Origin: Frigoribacterium sp. JB110
GTDB lineage: Bacteria > Actinomycetota > Actinomycetes > Actinomycetales > Microbacteriaceae
Assembly: GCF_900163665.1 (NCBI RefSeq)
Contig: NZ_FUIA01000002.1
Location: 1-64,000, forward strand
DNA length: 64,000 bases
Direction of reading: 5' to 3'
Within the stretch, counting starts at the first letter, position 1, and each line of letters begins with the position of its first letter. The notes under the pieces are model-generated. The model was not told the origin of the DNA, did not search any database, and worked only from the letters and a program-made list of their open reading frames with translations. Position numbers and translations under genes: made by a program. Below are positions 8,467 through 17,468 of the stretch, piece after piece.

Positions 8467-9936
8467 TCATCGGTTCCTGCCAGCATGGACGGACGCGAGC
8501 TGCCGTTCCGAGGCGGGTGGGGTCAAGGTGAGCTGCCGGTCGGCGGCCAGGGCGAGCAGGTCGTCGTCGTGGCTGATGAGCAGCACCACCGCCCCGGCGG
8601 TGGCGACCTGGCGGATTTGATCGCAGATCGACTGGAGGTGACGGCGGTCGACGCCCGAGCTGGGTTCGTCGAAGATCACGATGCGGCGGCCAGCGACGCG
8701 GACGCCCGCGACGACGAGGCGCTGCTGCTGTCCGCCGGACAGCGACAGCGGGTGCCGCTCGGCCAGATGGTCGAGGTCGAGTGCGGCGAGTACGGCGGCC
8801 GGGTCGGGAGCGGTCGGGGCGTCTACCGCGGCGAGGTCGATCTCCGCCTGCACGCTGTCGGTGAACAGCTGACGTTGCACGTCCTGCATCACGATGGTAC
8901 TCACGCGCTGTCTCGCGCGCCTGTTCAGCACTCTCCCGTCGAGCCGAATGGTGCCGGCGGATTTCTGCAGGCCGGAGATGATGCGTGCGAGGGTGGATTT
9001 TCCCGCGCCGTTGACGCCGCGGATCGCGGTCACCTCTCCGGCTGCGAAGGAGACGCGCTCGAGGTCGAGAACCATGCGTCCACCGAGCTGGCAGCGAATG
9101 CCGGCCAACAGCAGCGTCCCGCTCGGAGCGTTCCCTACCTGCGTCGGCTCGACCGCGCTGCGGCCGGCCGCGGGCAGGACAGGCAGCTCGGGTAAGCGGA
9201 CCTCCCCGCGGAGTCCCTCCTTGGCGAGCAGTTCGTCGGGGACGGCGCGGAACTGCGCGGCGGTCCATTCGATGTCGACGGCGCCGTCGCGCATGACCAC
9301 GACCCGGTCGATCAGGTCCTGCAGGTAGCGCACTCGGTGCTCGGCGATGACGATCGTGACGCCCTGGGCTTTGAGCTCGGCGAGGGTCGCGGTGAGCCGG
9401 TGCACGGCGTCGGCGGAGAGGTTGGAGCTGGGTTCATCGAGCAGCAGGATGCGCGGGTCGTGGGCGGCGGCGGCGGCGATCGCGACTTGCTGTTGCTGCC
9501 CGCCGGAGAGGTGCTGCAGGCGCTGTTCGATCGGAACCCGCTCCGCGAGGTCGGCGATGGTCGCCTCGACGCGCGCTCGGATCTCGTCGCGGGGGAAGCC
9601 GAAGTTCTCCATCGCGAAGGCTGTCTCCTCGCGGGCGTTGTCGGTGAAGAACTGGCGTCGTGGGTGCTGGAGCACGGTGCCGGTGACGAGGCCGAGGGCA
9701 TCGAGCTCGACGTCGGTGGTGACCATCCCCTCGACAGTGACGGTCCCGCTGAGGATCCCATCATCGTGGAACTGTGGCACGAGGCCGTTCATGAGCCGGA
9801 GCGCCGTCGACTTGCCGGAGCCCGACGCCCCGCACAGCACGACGAACTCACCGGGTGCGATCCGCAGGTCGAGGTCGCGCAGCGCCGGGGCTTCCGCGTG
9901 CGGATAGGTCCAGGAAACTCCCGCTATCTCGATCAT
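8467..9936 (-). CDS. ECF transporter fused ATPase subunit (EcfA1-EcfA2)
   Basis: A 489-aa cytosolic ATPase with two complete ABC domains that would drive an energy-coupling-factor importer. Domain 1: Walker A GASGSGKST at 36-44, signature LSGGQQQQ near 145, Walker B ILLLDEPSSNL. Domain 2: Walker A GVNGAGKST near 305, signature LSGGQQQR near 400, Walker B IVIFDEPSSG. Separate EcfA and EcfA' genes are usual; here they are fused. ATG 9936 overlaps the EcfT stop (ATGA). It works with EcfT and either S subunit upstream. Substrate unknown; the context is metallophore or haem uptake. Confidence 0.9.
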   Translation of the reverse strand: MIEIAGVSWTYPHAEAPALRDLDLRIAPGEFVVLCGASGSGKSTALRLMNGLVPQFHDDGILSGTVTVEGMVTTDVELDALGLVTGTVLQHPRRQFFTDNAREETAFAMENFGFPRDEIRARVEATIADLAERVPIEQRLQHLSGGQQQQVAIAAAAAHDPRILLLDEPSSNLSADAVHRLTATLAELKAQGVTIVIAEHRVRYLQDLIDRVVVMRDGAVDIEWTAAQFRAVPDELLAKEGLRGEVRLPELPVLPAAGRSAVEPTQVGNAPSGTLLLAGIRCQLGGRMVLDLERVSFAAGEVTAIRGVNGAGKSTLARIISGLQKSAGTIRLDGRVLNRRARQRVSTIVMQDVQRQLFTDSVQAEIDLAAVDAPTAPDPAAVLAALDLDHLAERHPLSLSGGQQQRLVVAGVRVAGRRIVIFDEPSSGVDRRHLQSICDQIRQVATAGAVVLLISHDDDLLALAADRQLTLTPPASERQLASVHAGRNR

Positions 9937-10706
9937 GCGATCACCATCGTGAGGGGGTTCGGCAGGAGCAGGCTCGCGGCCGCGAGAACGGTCAATGCGA
10001 GGAGCAGCACAAGGTCGAGCCAGCCCAACCGGGGTGGGTCGAGGGAGACGGGGACGCGGCGTGAGCCGAGCCCGCGCAGGATCGCCGAGGCGGAGAGGTC
10101 CTCGCTGGCGCGTAGGCTCGCGGCGATCATCGGGACGGTGAAGCGTTCGATACCGAGGATCGGATGCCGGGCAAGGTCCGTCGTGCCCGCCAGTCCGCGC
10201 AGGCGCATGGCATCGAGGACCGCGGCGGATTCCGCGGCGACAACCGGGAAGAACCGGAGCATCACGGCGAGCGTGACGGAGATCGCTCGGGGCACATGCC
10301 AGGCCCTCAGCGCAGCGCTGAGCTGGGTCGGCGAGGTGGTGGCGATGAGGTGGGCGCCGACGCCGAACGCGGCGATGAAGCGGATGAGGTACCCGCAGCA
10401 GATGGCAACGACGGTCACAACGGGGTTCGCCCAGACCAGCGGCAGAACCCAGCCGAGCACGTACATGACGACCGCCGCGACAGGGACGAGCAGGGCACGT
10501 GACCAGGCGCGCTCCGTCACCGCGAGCACGGTGGCCAGCACGATGCTTGCCGGCACGAACACCAGCCCACCGGGACTCATCACGGCGAGACTGACGAGCA
10601 GCACGAGCAGGATCTTGCTGCGTGGGTCGAGCCCCCGTCGCCCAGCAACACCGCGGCGGGCGGTGCCGACGGTGGCGGCGAGGTCAGGCAAGGCCGGCGC
10701 GGACAA
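9933..10706 (-). CDS. ECF transporter transmembrane subunit EcfT
   Basis: A protein of about 257 aa with five or so membrane segments. The two cytoplasmic coupling motifs of EcfT are visible in the C-terminal half (AMRLRGL and AILRGLG); they dock on the ATPase grooves. The N-terminus RGLDPRSKILLVLL is typical. The first in-frame start is TTG 10706, inside the end of the S-subunit gene; a second TTG at 10691 overlaps the S-subunit stop. No clear ribosome site decides between them, so translation is probably coupled. Confidence 0.88.
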   Translation of the reverse strand: MSAPALPDLAATVGTARRGVAGRRGLDPRSKILLVLLVSLAVMSPGGLVFVPASIVLATVLAVTERAWSRALLVPVAAVVMYVLGWVLPLVWANPVVTVVAICCGYLIRFIAAFGVGAHLIATTSPTQLSAALRAWHVPRAISVTLAVMLRFFPVVAAESAAVLDAMRLRGLAGTTDLARHPILGIERFTVPMIAASLRASEDLSASAILRGLGSRRVPVSLDPPRLGWLDLVLLLALTVLAAASLLLPNPLTMVIA

Positions 10707-11313
10707 AGTGCTTGCGCAGAACGGCGGAGCCGAGCAGGCCGCCGAGGAACCCGGCGACGGCGACCGCGACCGCCAGGACGCCGAGCACGGGCAGCGTGGT
10801 CAGCGCATCGGCGCCGGCGACGTACTCGTCGCCCATCCTGGTGAAGCTCGGACTGGTCAGGTAGCCTTCGCGATCGAAGACGAGCGGCAGGAACGGGGTG
10901 AAGAAGCTCAGGGCGAAGATCGTGTACGCCCAGATCGCCGCCCATCGCGAACGATAACCCCCGCCCCAGAGCACGACCTCTGCGAGGACCGCGAGCACGA
11001 TGATCCCGATCGAGCTGAAGACCGTATTGCCGGTCAGCAGGTAGAACAGCGCGACCACGACGCCGAGCAGCGTCACCATCCCCGCGTGCCTGACCCGCGT
11101 GACGAACAGCATGAACACGATCCCGTTCACGAGCACCGACACGGGCACGACCGCGAGCCAGACCAGAGGTGAGACGATGCCGAGCATCCCGATCGCGTAG
11201 GTGACGACGATCATCAGGACGGCGAACATCGCGACGTTCACCAGGTCGCGCGCGCTGAACCGCAACGAGAGTCGAGGCCGGGCTGACCCGGGCGGCAGAG
11301 CTGTGTCGGTCAT
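10684..11313 (-). CDS. ECF substrate-binding S subunit, copy 2 (MptD-like)
   Basis: A 209-aa membrane protein with about six TM helices. The N-terminal motif RFSARDLVNVAMFAVLMIVV is nearly the same as in the neighbouring S subunit (TFKARDFLNVAIFAVIYIVV), as are YRSRWAAIWAYT and the C-terminus GGLLGSAVLRKHFVRAGLA. S subunits bind the substrate and associate with EcfT and EcfA. ATG 11313 overlaps the upstream stop by 4 bp. It resembles the MptD family of putative ECF S components. Two tandem paralogs suggest two ligands or a heteromeric arrangement; inference only. Confidence 0.85.
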   Translation of the reverse strand: MTDTALPPGSARPRLSLRFSARDLVNVAMFAVLMIVVTYAIGMLGIVSPLVWLAVVPVSVLVNGIVFMLFVTRVRHAGMVTLLGVVVALFYLLTGNTVFSSIGIIVLAVLAEVVLWGGGYRSRWAAIWAYTIFALSFFTPFLPLVFDREGYLTSPSFTRMGDEYVAGADALTTLPVLGVLAVAVAVAGFLGGLLGSAVLRKHFVRAGLA

Positions 11314-11954
11314 GCGAGTCCCGCCTTCACGAAGTGCTTGCGCAGCACCGCGGCTCCGAGCAGGCCCCCCAGGAAGCCGAAGACAATCCCGGCGACCCAC
11401 ACGCCGAGCACGACTGGCCCGGTCAGGACCGCTTCCATCTGCGTCGCGTACTCGCTGCCCATCGACTGGCTGGCCTGCTGCGAGATGTATGCGGCGGGGT
11501 CCAGGAAGAACGGAATCCAGGGACCGATCATCCATGCCGAGAAGGTCGTGTAGGTCCAGATCGCGGCCCACTTGGAGCGGTACTGTCCGGCGTACATCAC
11601 GAGCTCGCCGATCAGGGAAAAGGCGACGATGACGAGGGCGCTCTGCCACGGGTGTCCCCATCCCATCGAGGCGAGGCCGAAGACGATCCCGAAGAGGGTG
11701 ACCATGCCGCCGTGTCGCACGCGGCTGAGGAACAGCATGTAGGGGATGCCAGCGACCAGCGGGGCGAGGGGCAGGGTGACGACCATCACGAGCGGGCTGA
11801 TGATGCCGAGCATTGCGACGGCGAAGATCACCACGATGTAGATCACGGCGAAGATCGCGACGTTGAGGAAATCGCGGGCCTTGAACGTCAGCGAGAAGGG
11901 CTGGCGTTCAGCCGTGGCTGCGGCGGTCCGGTGTGGGGCGGTGGTGTCGGACAT
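11310..11954 (-). CDS. ECF substrate-binding S subunit, copy 1 (MptD-like)
   Basis: A 214-aa membrane protein paralogous to the S subunit immediately downstream. The N-terminus is hydrophilic (residues 1-25), followed by about six hydrophobic helices and the basic C-terminal end AVLRKHFVKAGLA. ATG 11954 was chosen because of GGAAGGA six bases upstream; the frame extends further but without a ribosome site. It is 28 bp after the ABC half-transporter stop and part of the same operon. Confidence 0.86.
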   Translation of the reverse strand: MSDTTAPHRTAAATAERQPFSLTFKARDFLNVAIFAVIYIVVIFAVAMLGIISPLVMVVTLPLAPLVAGIPYMLFLSRVRHGGMVTLFGIVFGLASMGWGHPWQSALVIVAFSLIGELVMYAGQYRSKWAAIWTYTTFSAWMIGPWIPFFLDPAAYISQQASQSMGSEYATQMEAVLTGPVVLGVWVAGIVFGFLGGLLGAAVLRKHFVKAGLA

Positions 11955-11982
11955 GGGGTGTTCCTTCCTGTGCTCGGGTGGT

Positions 11983-13719
11983 TCAGTCGTGGTGGGTGAG
12001 CTTCCAGCCCGCGGCCTCGACGCGCTCGCGCCAGTACCGGGCATAGGCGCCGCCCGCCGCGAGCAGTTCGGCGTGGCTGCCGGACTCGCGGATGCCGCCC
12101 TCGCCGTCGAGCATGATGATCCGGTCGGAGGTCATGATGGTCTGCAGTCGGTGGGCGACGACGACGAGCGTGCGGTCGGCCCGGATATTGTCAATGGCCT
12201 CGCCGACGACGATCTCGTTGCCGATGTCGAGCGCGCTGGTGGCCTCGTCGAGCAGCACGACGGGTGCGTCCTTGAGGAGAGCTCGGGCGATCGAGACCCG
12301 CTGGCGTTCCCCGCCGGACAGGTTCGAGCCACCCTCCCCGACGCGCGCGTCCCATCCGCTGGGGAGGCGTGCGACGATCTCATCGACTCGGGCGCGTGTG
12401 GCGGCGGCGATCACCTCCTCGCGGGACAGGTCGGGATTGCCGATCCAGACGTTGTTAAGGATCGTGTCGTCGAACAGGTAGACATCCTGGAAGACCGGGG
12501 CCACAGCGCGTTCGATCACGTCCGTGCCTAGCTCAGGCACGGGCACACCGCCGATGAGCACCGTCCCCACCTCCGGGTCGTAGAAGCGCGCGATGAGCTT
12601 GGTGATCGTGGTCTTACCGGAGCCGGACGGGCCGACGATCGCGGTCATCCCTCCGGCTGGGGCGGTGAAGGACAGATCTCGCAGTACGGGGTCACCGCCG
12701 TAGCCGAAGGTGACACCCTGGAACTCGATGCCGAAGTCGGTAGGCGTCGCCGGATGCTCGGGCTCGGGCAGTCTGGGGACGGCGGCGAGCTCGTCGAGCC
12801 GGTCGATCGTGGTCTTCGCCACGGCGACGCCGCCGCCGAGGTCGCCCGCGGCGACGATCGGCTCGTTGAACCGCACCCCGAGCACGAGGAGCGCGATCAG
12901 GATCGCGATGTCGACGGTTCCGCCGATGGCGAGGAACGCGCCGACGATCAACAGCACCGTGACCGATAGCTGGACGAGTCCCGCGAACAGAGCGATAGCC
13001 GAGCCCCCGGTCATCAGCAGACCCCGGTACTGGTTATGCTGGTCTTCCAGCGCCTGGTCGACGAGCCGATCGGCGATCGAGCCTTCGCCTGCGGTGCGGA
13101 GGGCGGGCTGGGCGCGGGCGAACTCGACGACCCGGTTGGAGGCTTCGGCGACCGCGACCGAGTGGGCCTTGTCGCCGCGGCCGATGCGTCGACTGAGCCA
13201 GCGGTAGCCGATCACGATGATCGGCACCATCACCGTCATCGCCAGAGCGAGCCGCCAGTCGAAGAAGTACATGCCGACCAGGACGGTGCCAGGGGCGATG
13301 AACCCGGCGAGGATCTGCCGCAGGATCGCGTAGGGCATGGTCGAAACGAACATCGCGCCCTGCGTCGCCAGGCCCGTGATCAGTCCGGTCCGGTCGGTGG
13401 AGAACCAGGCCACCGGCAGCGACACCACGCTATCGCCGAGCCGCTCCAGCAGCGAGTCGAGCACCGCGGTCGATGCTTCCATCCCGATCTGGGATGCGAA
13501 CCAGGAAGCGGCGACATAGCCCGCGGCCGTCCCGCCGACGGCGATAAGCCATCCCCAGGAGGCGTCGAGGTCGCCGACGAACAGCGAGCGCAGCAGCGGC
13601 ACGAGCAGCAGGAACGCGATGCCCTGCAGCACCGCGGCGACCACGACGAAGCTCAACTCCGCGATCACCAGACGCCGGGCGCGGGGCGAGCAGTAGTGCA
13701 GCAGACGACCGATCATCAT
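11983..13719 (-). CDS. ABC half-transporter, YbtQ/IrtB-like (siderophore ABC, second subunit)
   Basis: A 578-aa ABC exporter-fold protein: N-terminal six-TM domain (about 20-310) and C-terminal ATPase with Walker A GPSGSGKTT near 360, signature LSGGERQR near 466 and Walker B VVLLDEATSALD. Proteins of this fold in YbtPQ/IrtAB import or reduce Fe-siderophores despite their exporter architecture. The start (ATGATG at 13719) overlaps the stop of the partner gene, so the two are made together as a heterodimer. The C-terminal tail YARYWRERVEAAGWKL is typical and recurs in the 56-aa peptide at 21102-21272. Confidence 0.88.
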   Translation of the reverse strand: MMIGRLLHYCSPRARRLVIAELSFVVVAAVLQGIAFLLLVPLLRSLFVGDLDASWGWLIAVGGTAAGYVAASWFASQIGMEASTAVLDSLLERLGDSVVSLPVAWFSTDRTGLITGLATQGAMFVSTMPYAILRQILAGFIAPGTVLVGMYFFDWRLALAMTVMVPIIVIGYRWLSRRIGRGDKAHSVAVAEASNRVVEFARAQPALRTAGEGSIADRLVDQALEDQHNQYRGLLMTGGSAIALFAGLVQLSVTVLLIVGAFLAIGGTVDIAILIALLVLGVRFNEPIVAAGDLGGGVAVAKTTIDRLDELAAVPRLPEPEHPATPTDFGIEFQGVTFGYGGDPVLRDLSFTAPAGGMTAIVGPSGSGKTTITKLIARFYDPEVGTVLIGGVPVPELGTDVIERAVAPVFQDVYLFDDTILNNVWIGNPDLSREEVIAAATRARVDEIVARLPSGWDARVGEGGSNLSGGERQRVSIARALLKDAPVVLLDEATSALDIGNEIVVGEAIDNIRADRTLVVVAHRLQTIMTSDRIIMLDGEGGIRESGSHAELLAAGGAYARYWRERVEAAGWKLTHHD

Positions 13720-15494
13720 GCGCCCGCTCCTTCCGGTAGAGAGCGGGCATGGTTGGCCTGGTAGTCGGCCCACATCTTCGCGAACCGGTCCCCGCTTGCG
13801 ACGAGCTCGGGATGCGTGCCCCGCTCGATGATGCGGCCGCCGTCGAGCACGAGAATCTGATCGGCTGCGACGATCGTGTGCAGACGATGGGCGATCACGA
13901 GCACGGTACGGTCGGCGGCGAGGATGCTGAGCGCCTTCTGGATCGCCGCCTCCGAGTCGGGGTCGGCGAACGCGGTCGCCTCGTCGAGCACGAGGACCGG
14001 CGCATCGGCTAGCAGCGCGCGGGCGATCGTGACCCGTTGGGCCTCACCGCCGGAGAGGTTCGCATCCTCGCCCACCACGGCGTCGTAGCCCCGCTCGAAT
14101 CGCAGGATGCGGTCGTGGATCTGGGCCGCGCGGGCAGCGTCCTCGACTTCGGCGTCGGTCGCGTCGGGCCGGGTGAGACGGATGTTGTCGCGTAGGCTCG
14201 CGCGCAGCAGCTGCACATCCTGGAACACGAAAGCGACCTGACGGTACAGCTCGCCCGACGCTATCTGACGCACGTCCGCTCCGCCGATCTCAACCGCACC
14301 GGCATCCACGTCGTAGAAGCGGGGAACGAGCTTCGCCAGCGTCGACTTCCCCGACCCCGACGCGCCGACGAGGGCCGTCACGGTGCCAGGAGAGCAGGAC
14401 GCCGCGATCTCGTGGAGCACGCGCTGCTCGCCGTCGTAGCTGAACGACGCATGCTGGAAGTCGACAGAACCGCCCTTCGGCGTCTGCGGAGAGTCCGATT
14501 GGGCGACGGAAGGGAGGGCGAAGAACGCGCCGAGCGACTGCTGCGCCTTCGTCGCGTTGCGCAGGAACTGCCCCGAAGCCCCAAGCTTCATCAGCGGTGC
14601 GGTGAGCCCGAGCCCGAGGAGGAGGCCCGGGAGCACATCGACCGGGGCGGCTCCGCCGTTCGCGACGAGCCAGACCGCGGCGGTCAGCAGCCAGGCGAGC
14701 ACGACGATCGGCGAGGCGAGCAGTTCCACAACCGTGAAGAGGACAGCCGTCTCACGGGTCCACTCACCGACGAACCTCGAGTACTCCCCCGTCGCATCAC
14801 GATAGCGGCGATGGCTGCGCCCGACCTGCCCGAACCGCTTGACCACGGCGATGCCCTGCACGAACTCGACGGTCGCGCCGGACAGGGCCTGCGTCGCCTG
14901 GTCGTACTGCACGTACTTCTCACCGGCTCCCCGCATCATCAACGGGTACAGGAGGAAGATCAACACGAGCGGCACGAGCGCCGCAAGCGCCATCCGCCAG
15001 TCCACAACGAAGAGATAGACCAGGCTGAGAAGCGGCACCGTGATCGCGGTCAGGACGTCCTGGATCGAGTGCGCGACAAGCTGGTGCAACGCTACGACGT
15101 CGTTCTCCACCAGCTTGCGCACCGAACCCGAGCTGCGCCGATCAAACCAGCCCAGTGAAAGCCGCTGCAGGTGGCGGACGATCCTCCGGCGCAACGAGTG
15201 CTGCAATTCGGCATCCGCGAAATGACCGACCAGGCCGGACACAAACGCCGCACCGACGCTCACAACCAGCGCGATCACGGCGACGACCACGATCACCCAG
15301 ACCCGACCCGCATCGACCGGCGCCCCGTCGATCGCCGGGAGCAGCACGCGAGCCAACTCGACGATCGCTATGAACGGCACCACGCTGCTGGCCGCGCCAA
15401 GGACCGCCAGCACGATGATCCCCGCCAGACTGCCCCGCACCGGCGCGAAGAACGAACCCTCTGCCGAAATTGCCTCGCTCTGTGCCACGCTCAT
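13716..15494 (-). CDS. ABC half-transporter, YbtP/IrtA-like (siderophore ABC, first subunit)
   Basis: A 592-aa ABC exporter-fold half-transporter: TM domain about 20-320, ATPase domain with Walker A GASGSGKST near 375, signature LSGGEAQR near 478 and Walker B VLVLDEATAFAD. No N-terminal siderophore-interacting domain, unlike mycobacterial IrtA. ATG 15494 has GAAGGGA upstream. First gene of the module A operon, read away from the divergent TetR gene; the intergenic region holds an iron box and a Zur-like palindrome. Import of a metal-metallophore complex is the best inference. Drug export is the alternative. Confidence 0.88.
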   Translation of the reverse strand: MSVAQSEAISAEGSFFAPVRGSLAGIIVLAVLGAASSVVPFIAIVELARVLLPAIDGAPVDAGRVWVIVVVAVIALVVSVGAAFVSGLVGHFADAELQHSLRRRIVRHLQRLSLGWFDRRSSGSVRKLVENDVVALHQLVAHSIQDVLTAITVPLLSLVYLFVVDWRMALAALVPLVLIFLLYPLMMRGAGEKYVQYDQATQALSGATVEFVQGIAVVKRFGQVGRSHRRYRDATGEYSRFVGEWTRETAVLFTVVELLASPIVVLAWLLTAAVWLVANGGAAPVDVLPGLLLGLGLTAPLMKLGASGQFLRNATKAQQSLGAFFALPSVAQSDSPQTPKGGSVDFQHASFSYDGEQRVLHEIAASCSPGTVTALVGASGSGKSTLAKLVPRFYDVDAGAVEIGGADVRQIASGELYRQVAFVFQDVQLLRASLRDNIRLTRPDATDAEVEDAARAAQIHDRILRFERGYDAVVGEDANLSGGEAQRVTIARALLADAPVLVLDEATAFADPDSEAAIQKALSILAADRTVLVIAHRLHTIVAADQILVLDGGRIIERGTHPELVASGDRFAKMWADYQANHARSLPEGAGA

Positions 15495-15516
15495 CGTGTC
15501 CCTTCCATCGCGCTAT

Positions 15517-15531
15517 TGAGAACGATTATCA
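15517..15531. promoter_or_regulatory. Zur/Fur-like palindrome upstream of the module A operon
   Basis: TGAGAACGATTATCA matches the actinobacterial Zur consensus TGAAAATGATTTTCA at 12 of 15 positions by eye. It lies 23 bp upstream of the ABC gene start, where a repressor would block the promoter. The arms are imperfect, so it may instead be a TetR site or chance. Confidence 0.4.
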
Positions 15532-15574
15532 CATACTAGTATGAACAGTGTTCTAATCTCATAGAGACTATAGA

Positions 15575-15593
15575 TAAGGCAAGGCTTACCTCA
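15575..15593. promoter_or_regulatory. DtxR/IdeR-type iron box
   Basis: TAAGGCAAGGCTTACCTCA matches the IdeR consensus TTAGGTTAGGCTAACCTAA at 14 of 19 positions. It lies between the divergent ABC operon and the TetR gene, 27 bp before the TetR start, so Fe-loaded IdeR could repress both directions. Confidence 0.65.
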
Positions 15594-15619
15594 ATAGGTT
15601 GGCTAGTCAAGGAGCAACG

Positions 15620-16327
15620 GTGACCATGACGGACCCCGCACGGTTCCATGTCGGTCTCACCCCCGAGCGGGTAATCGACGCCGCGGTCGAGCTGACGCGC
15701 GAGTCGCACCTGATGAGCTGGTCGATTCGCGACCTCGCCGGCCGTCTCGGCGTCGCTGCCTCGGTGATCTACCACCACGTCGGCGGAAAGGACTTGCTCT
15801 GCCGCCAAGTCGTCGAGCGCATGCTCGGCCAGGTCGAACCGCCGGACGCGAGCTTGCCCTGGCAGGAATGGTTCCGCGCGCTCCTGTACTCAGCCGGTCC
15901 TCGTGCCGCGGAGTATCCAGGCTCGGCCAAATGGATGCTCATGCATGGACCGACGCTGCCCGCAGCGCTGCCCGTTCTCGAGGCCGGTATGGCAATCCTG
16001 CATCGCGCCGGCTTCGGGAGCCGTGCGGACCTCGCCTACGCACTACTGCTCAACAACGCCATGCTCACGGTGTCGATGAGCGACGACCGCCTCCAGCACG
16101 AGGGGGACGGCCCGCGGGACCACGCCACGATGATGGCCGAGTTCCGCCAGATCCCCACCGCATCCGCCGAAGTCCGCGCGATGGGCCAAGAGTTCATCCG
16201 GCCGTTCGCAGAAGGCGGGGAGAACGCCGCCCTCATGCGCTGGGACTACTACCGCTTCGCCGTAGACACCACGATCGCTGGCCTCGACGCTACTCTCCGA
16301 TCCACAGACGCCGCGGCGAGGGAATAG
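15620..16327 (+). CDS. TetR-family regulator of module A
   Basis: A regulator of about 235 aa. The N-terminal HTH is clear (RVIDAAVELTRE.. then SIRDLAGRLGVAASVIYHHV), followed by a TetR_C ligand domain. GTG 15620 was chosen because AAGGAG lies 5 bp upstream; ATG 15626 is also possible. It is divergent from the ABC-ECF operon and probably represses it. TetR proteins beside siderophore ABC genes often sense the imported ligand; that is inference here. An iron box precedes the gene. Confidence 0.87.
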   Translation: MTMTDPARFHVGLTPERVIDAAVELTRESHLMSWSIRDLAGRLGVAASVIYHHVGGKDLLCRQVVERMLGQVEPPDASLPWQEWFRALLYSAGPRAAEYPGSAKWMLMHGPTLPAALPVLEAGMAILHRAGFGSRADLAYALLLNNAMLTVSMSDDRLQHEGDGPRDHATMMAEFRQIPTASAEVRAMGQEFIRPFAEGGENAALMRWDYYRFAVDTTIAGLDATLRSTDAAARE

Positions 16328-16774
16328 CGCCGTCGCGGGCCAGGTCTTCCGCGGGAGCAATGCTGCCTCGACGCCCAACACAGCCGGACGCCCCCCCTCC
16401 CCCGCACGCGGGGCCCTGGGCAAAGACCCGCGCCGCCGTAGGCCTTTAAAACGGCGACTCCATTGCTAGGGTCAGAAATTGCAGGTGGTATCCACCACTT
16501 GGCCCTGAGCGGTACTGATCCGGAGGCCGTCCCACCCGATCAGCGCCCCGTTCAGGGGCAGAACCACGACCCGGCGCTGGCCCCGCCCGGTATCCACCGG
16601 GAACATGGAGACAGACGCCCACGCTGAACGCGTCGGCGATCACCGTCTCCGCACGGTTCGAGAAGCCACTCATGAAAACCGCCGGACCTCACACACCATT
16701 CAACGGACAGACCCCGCGGCCACGGACAGGGGCGAGAGCTCCTATCCCCATCGTGTCGGCTTGGGGCGTTGCGG
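16328..16774. other. Gap with at most a small ORF
   Basis: Convergent tail-to-tail space between TetR and the XRE regulator. A 44-codon minus frame at 16472-16606 (ATG 16606, ending VVDTTCNF) reads like a domain fragment (RRVVVLPLNGALIGWDGLRI) but has no clear ribosome site or partner. It may be a gene remnant. No insertion-sequence ends were recognised. Confidence 0.3.
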
Positions 16775-17362
16775 TCATGCTTCTTGGTGGTCGAGTCGGG
16801 AGATGGCGCGGTGGCCGTGGGGGCCGAACAGGTGCAAGATCTCTGCGGCGGTGTCGTTTGCAGGGCCGAACCAGTGCGGCACGGCGGCGTCGAACTCCGC
16901 GGTCTCTCCCGGATGCAGCTCGAGTTCGTCGTCGCCCACGATCAGTCGGAGTGTGCCGGCGAGGACGTAGAGCCAGGCGTGGCCCTCGTGTGAGACGAGG
17001 TGGGGTGTGCGTGGTCCGACGACGTGTTTGAACGCCTGCACCCGTGTCGGGTAGCGGGTCAGGGGCACGACGATGCCACCGCGGGAATGACGATGGGGCT
17101 CCAGGTGCACTCTCGGGTCGCCCGTTGCCGGTGCGGCGACGAGTTGATCCAGTGCCACCTGGTAGGTGCGTGCGAGCGGTATGAGCACGTCGAGTGTGGG
17201 TTGACGGCGACCGGTCTCCACCCGCGACAGGATACTGATGGACAGTCCCGAGGCGTCCGCCGCCTCGGCGAGTGTCAGTTCTCGGGACTGCCGGAGCGCG
17301 CGCAGGCGCGGCCCGATCGCGTCGAGGATCGCGGCAACATCCGCACCGGGAGTCGTTTCCAC
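16775..17362 (-). CDS. XRE-family regulator with C-terminal cupin
   Basis: A 195-aa protein with a Cro/C1-type HTH at about 17-70 (TLAEAADASGLSISILSRVETGRRQPTL shows both helices in parts) and a cupin_2 sensor domain at 110-185 (HEGHAWLYVLAGTLRL.., ELHPGETAEFDAAVPHWF). This architecture usually represses a nearby transporter or catabolic gene in response to a small ligand. It is divergent from the DHA2 exporter at 17469, with an inverted repeat between them. Confidence 0.9.
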   Translation of the reverse strand: METTPGADVAAILDAIGPRLRALRQSRELTLAEAADASGLSISILSRVETGRRQPTLDVLIPLARTYQVALDQLVAAPATGDPRVHLEPHRHSRGGIVVPLTRYPTRVQAFKHVVGPRTPHLVSHEGHAWLYVLAGTLRLIVGDDELELHPGETAEFDAAVPHWFGPANDTAAEILHLFGPHGHRAISRLDHQEA

Positions 17363-17371
17363 TCTCCTAGT

Positions 17372-17388
17372 TTTGCAGATTCCGCAAA
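17372..17388. promoter_or_regulatory. Inverted repeat between XRE regulator and MFS exporter
   Basis: TTTGC-AGATTCC-GCAAA is flanked by an outer pair CCTAG and CTAGG. It lies 10 bp upstream of the XRE gene start and within the shared promoter region, so it is a candidate operator. Confidence 0.45.
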
Positions 17389-17468
17389 CCTACTAGGGGG
17401 TAGTGCTCGCGCCGCTGGAGGATCGACGAAGACAAATTCGTCACCAGAGTGAAGGGCGTGGTGCTGCT

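Noticed and set aside
16472..16606. 44-aa minus ORF in the TetR-XRE gap
   Set aside because: It reads protein-like but has no ribosome site, partner or repeated occurrence; it is mentioned only in the gap note.
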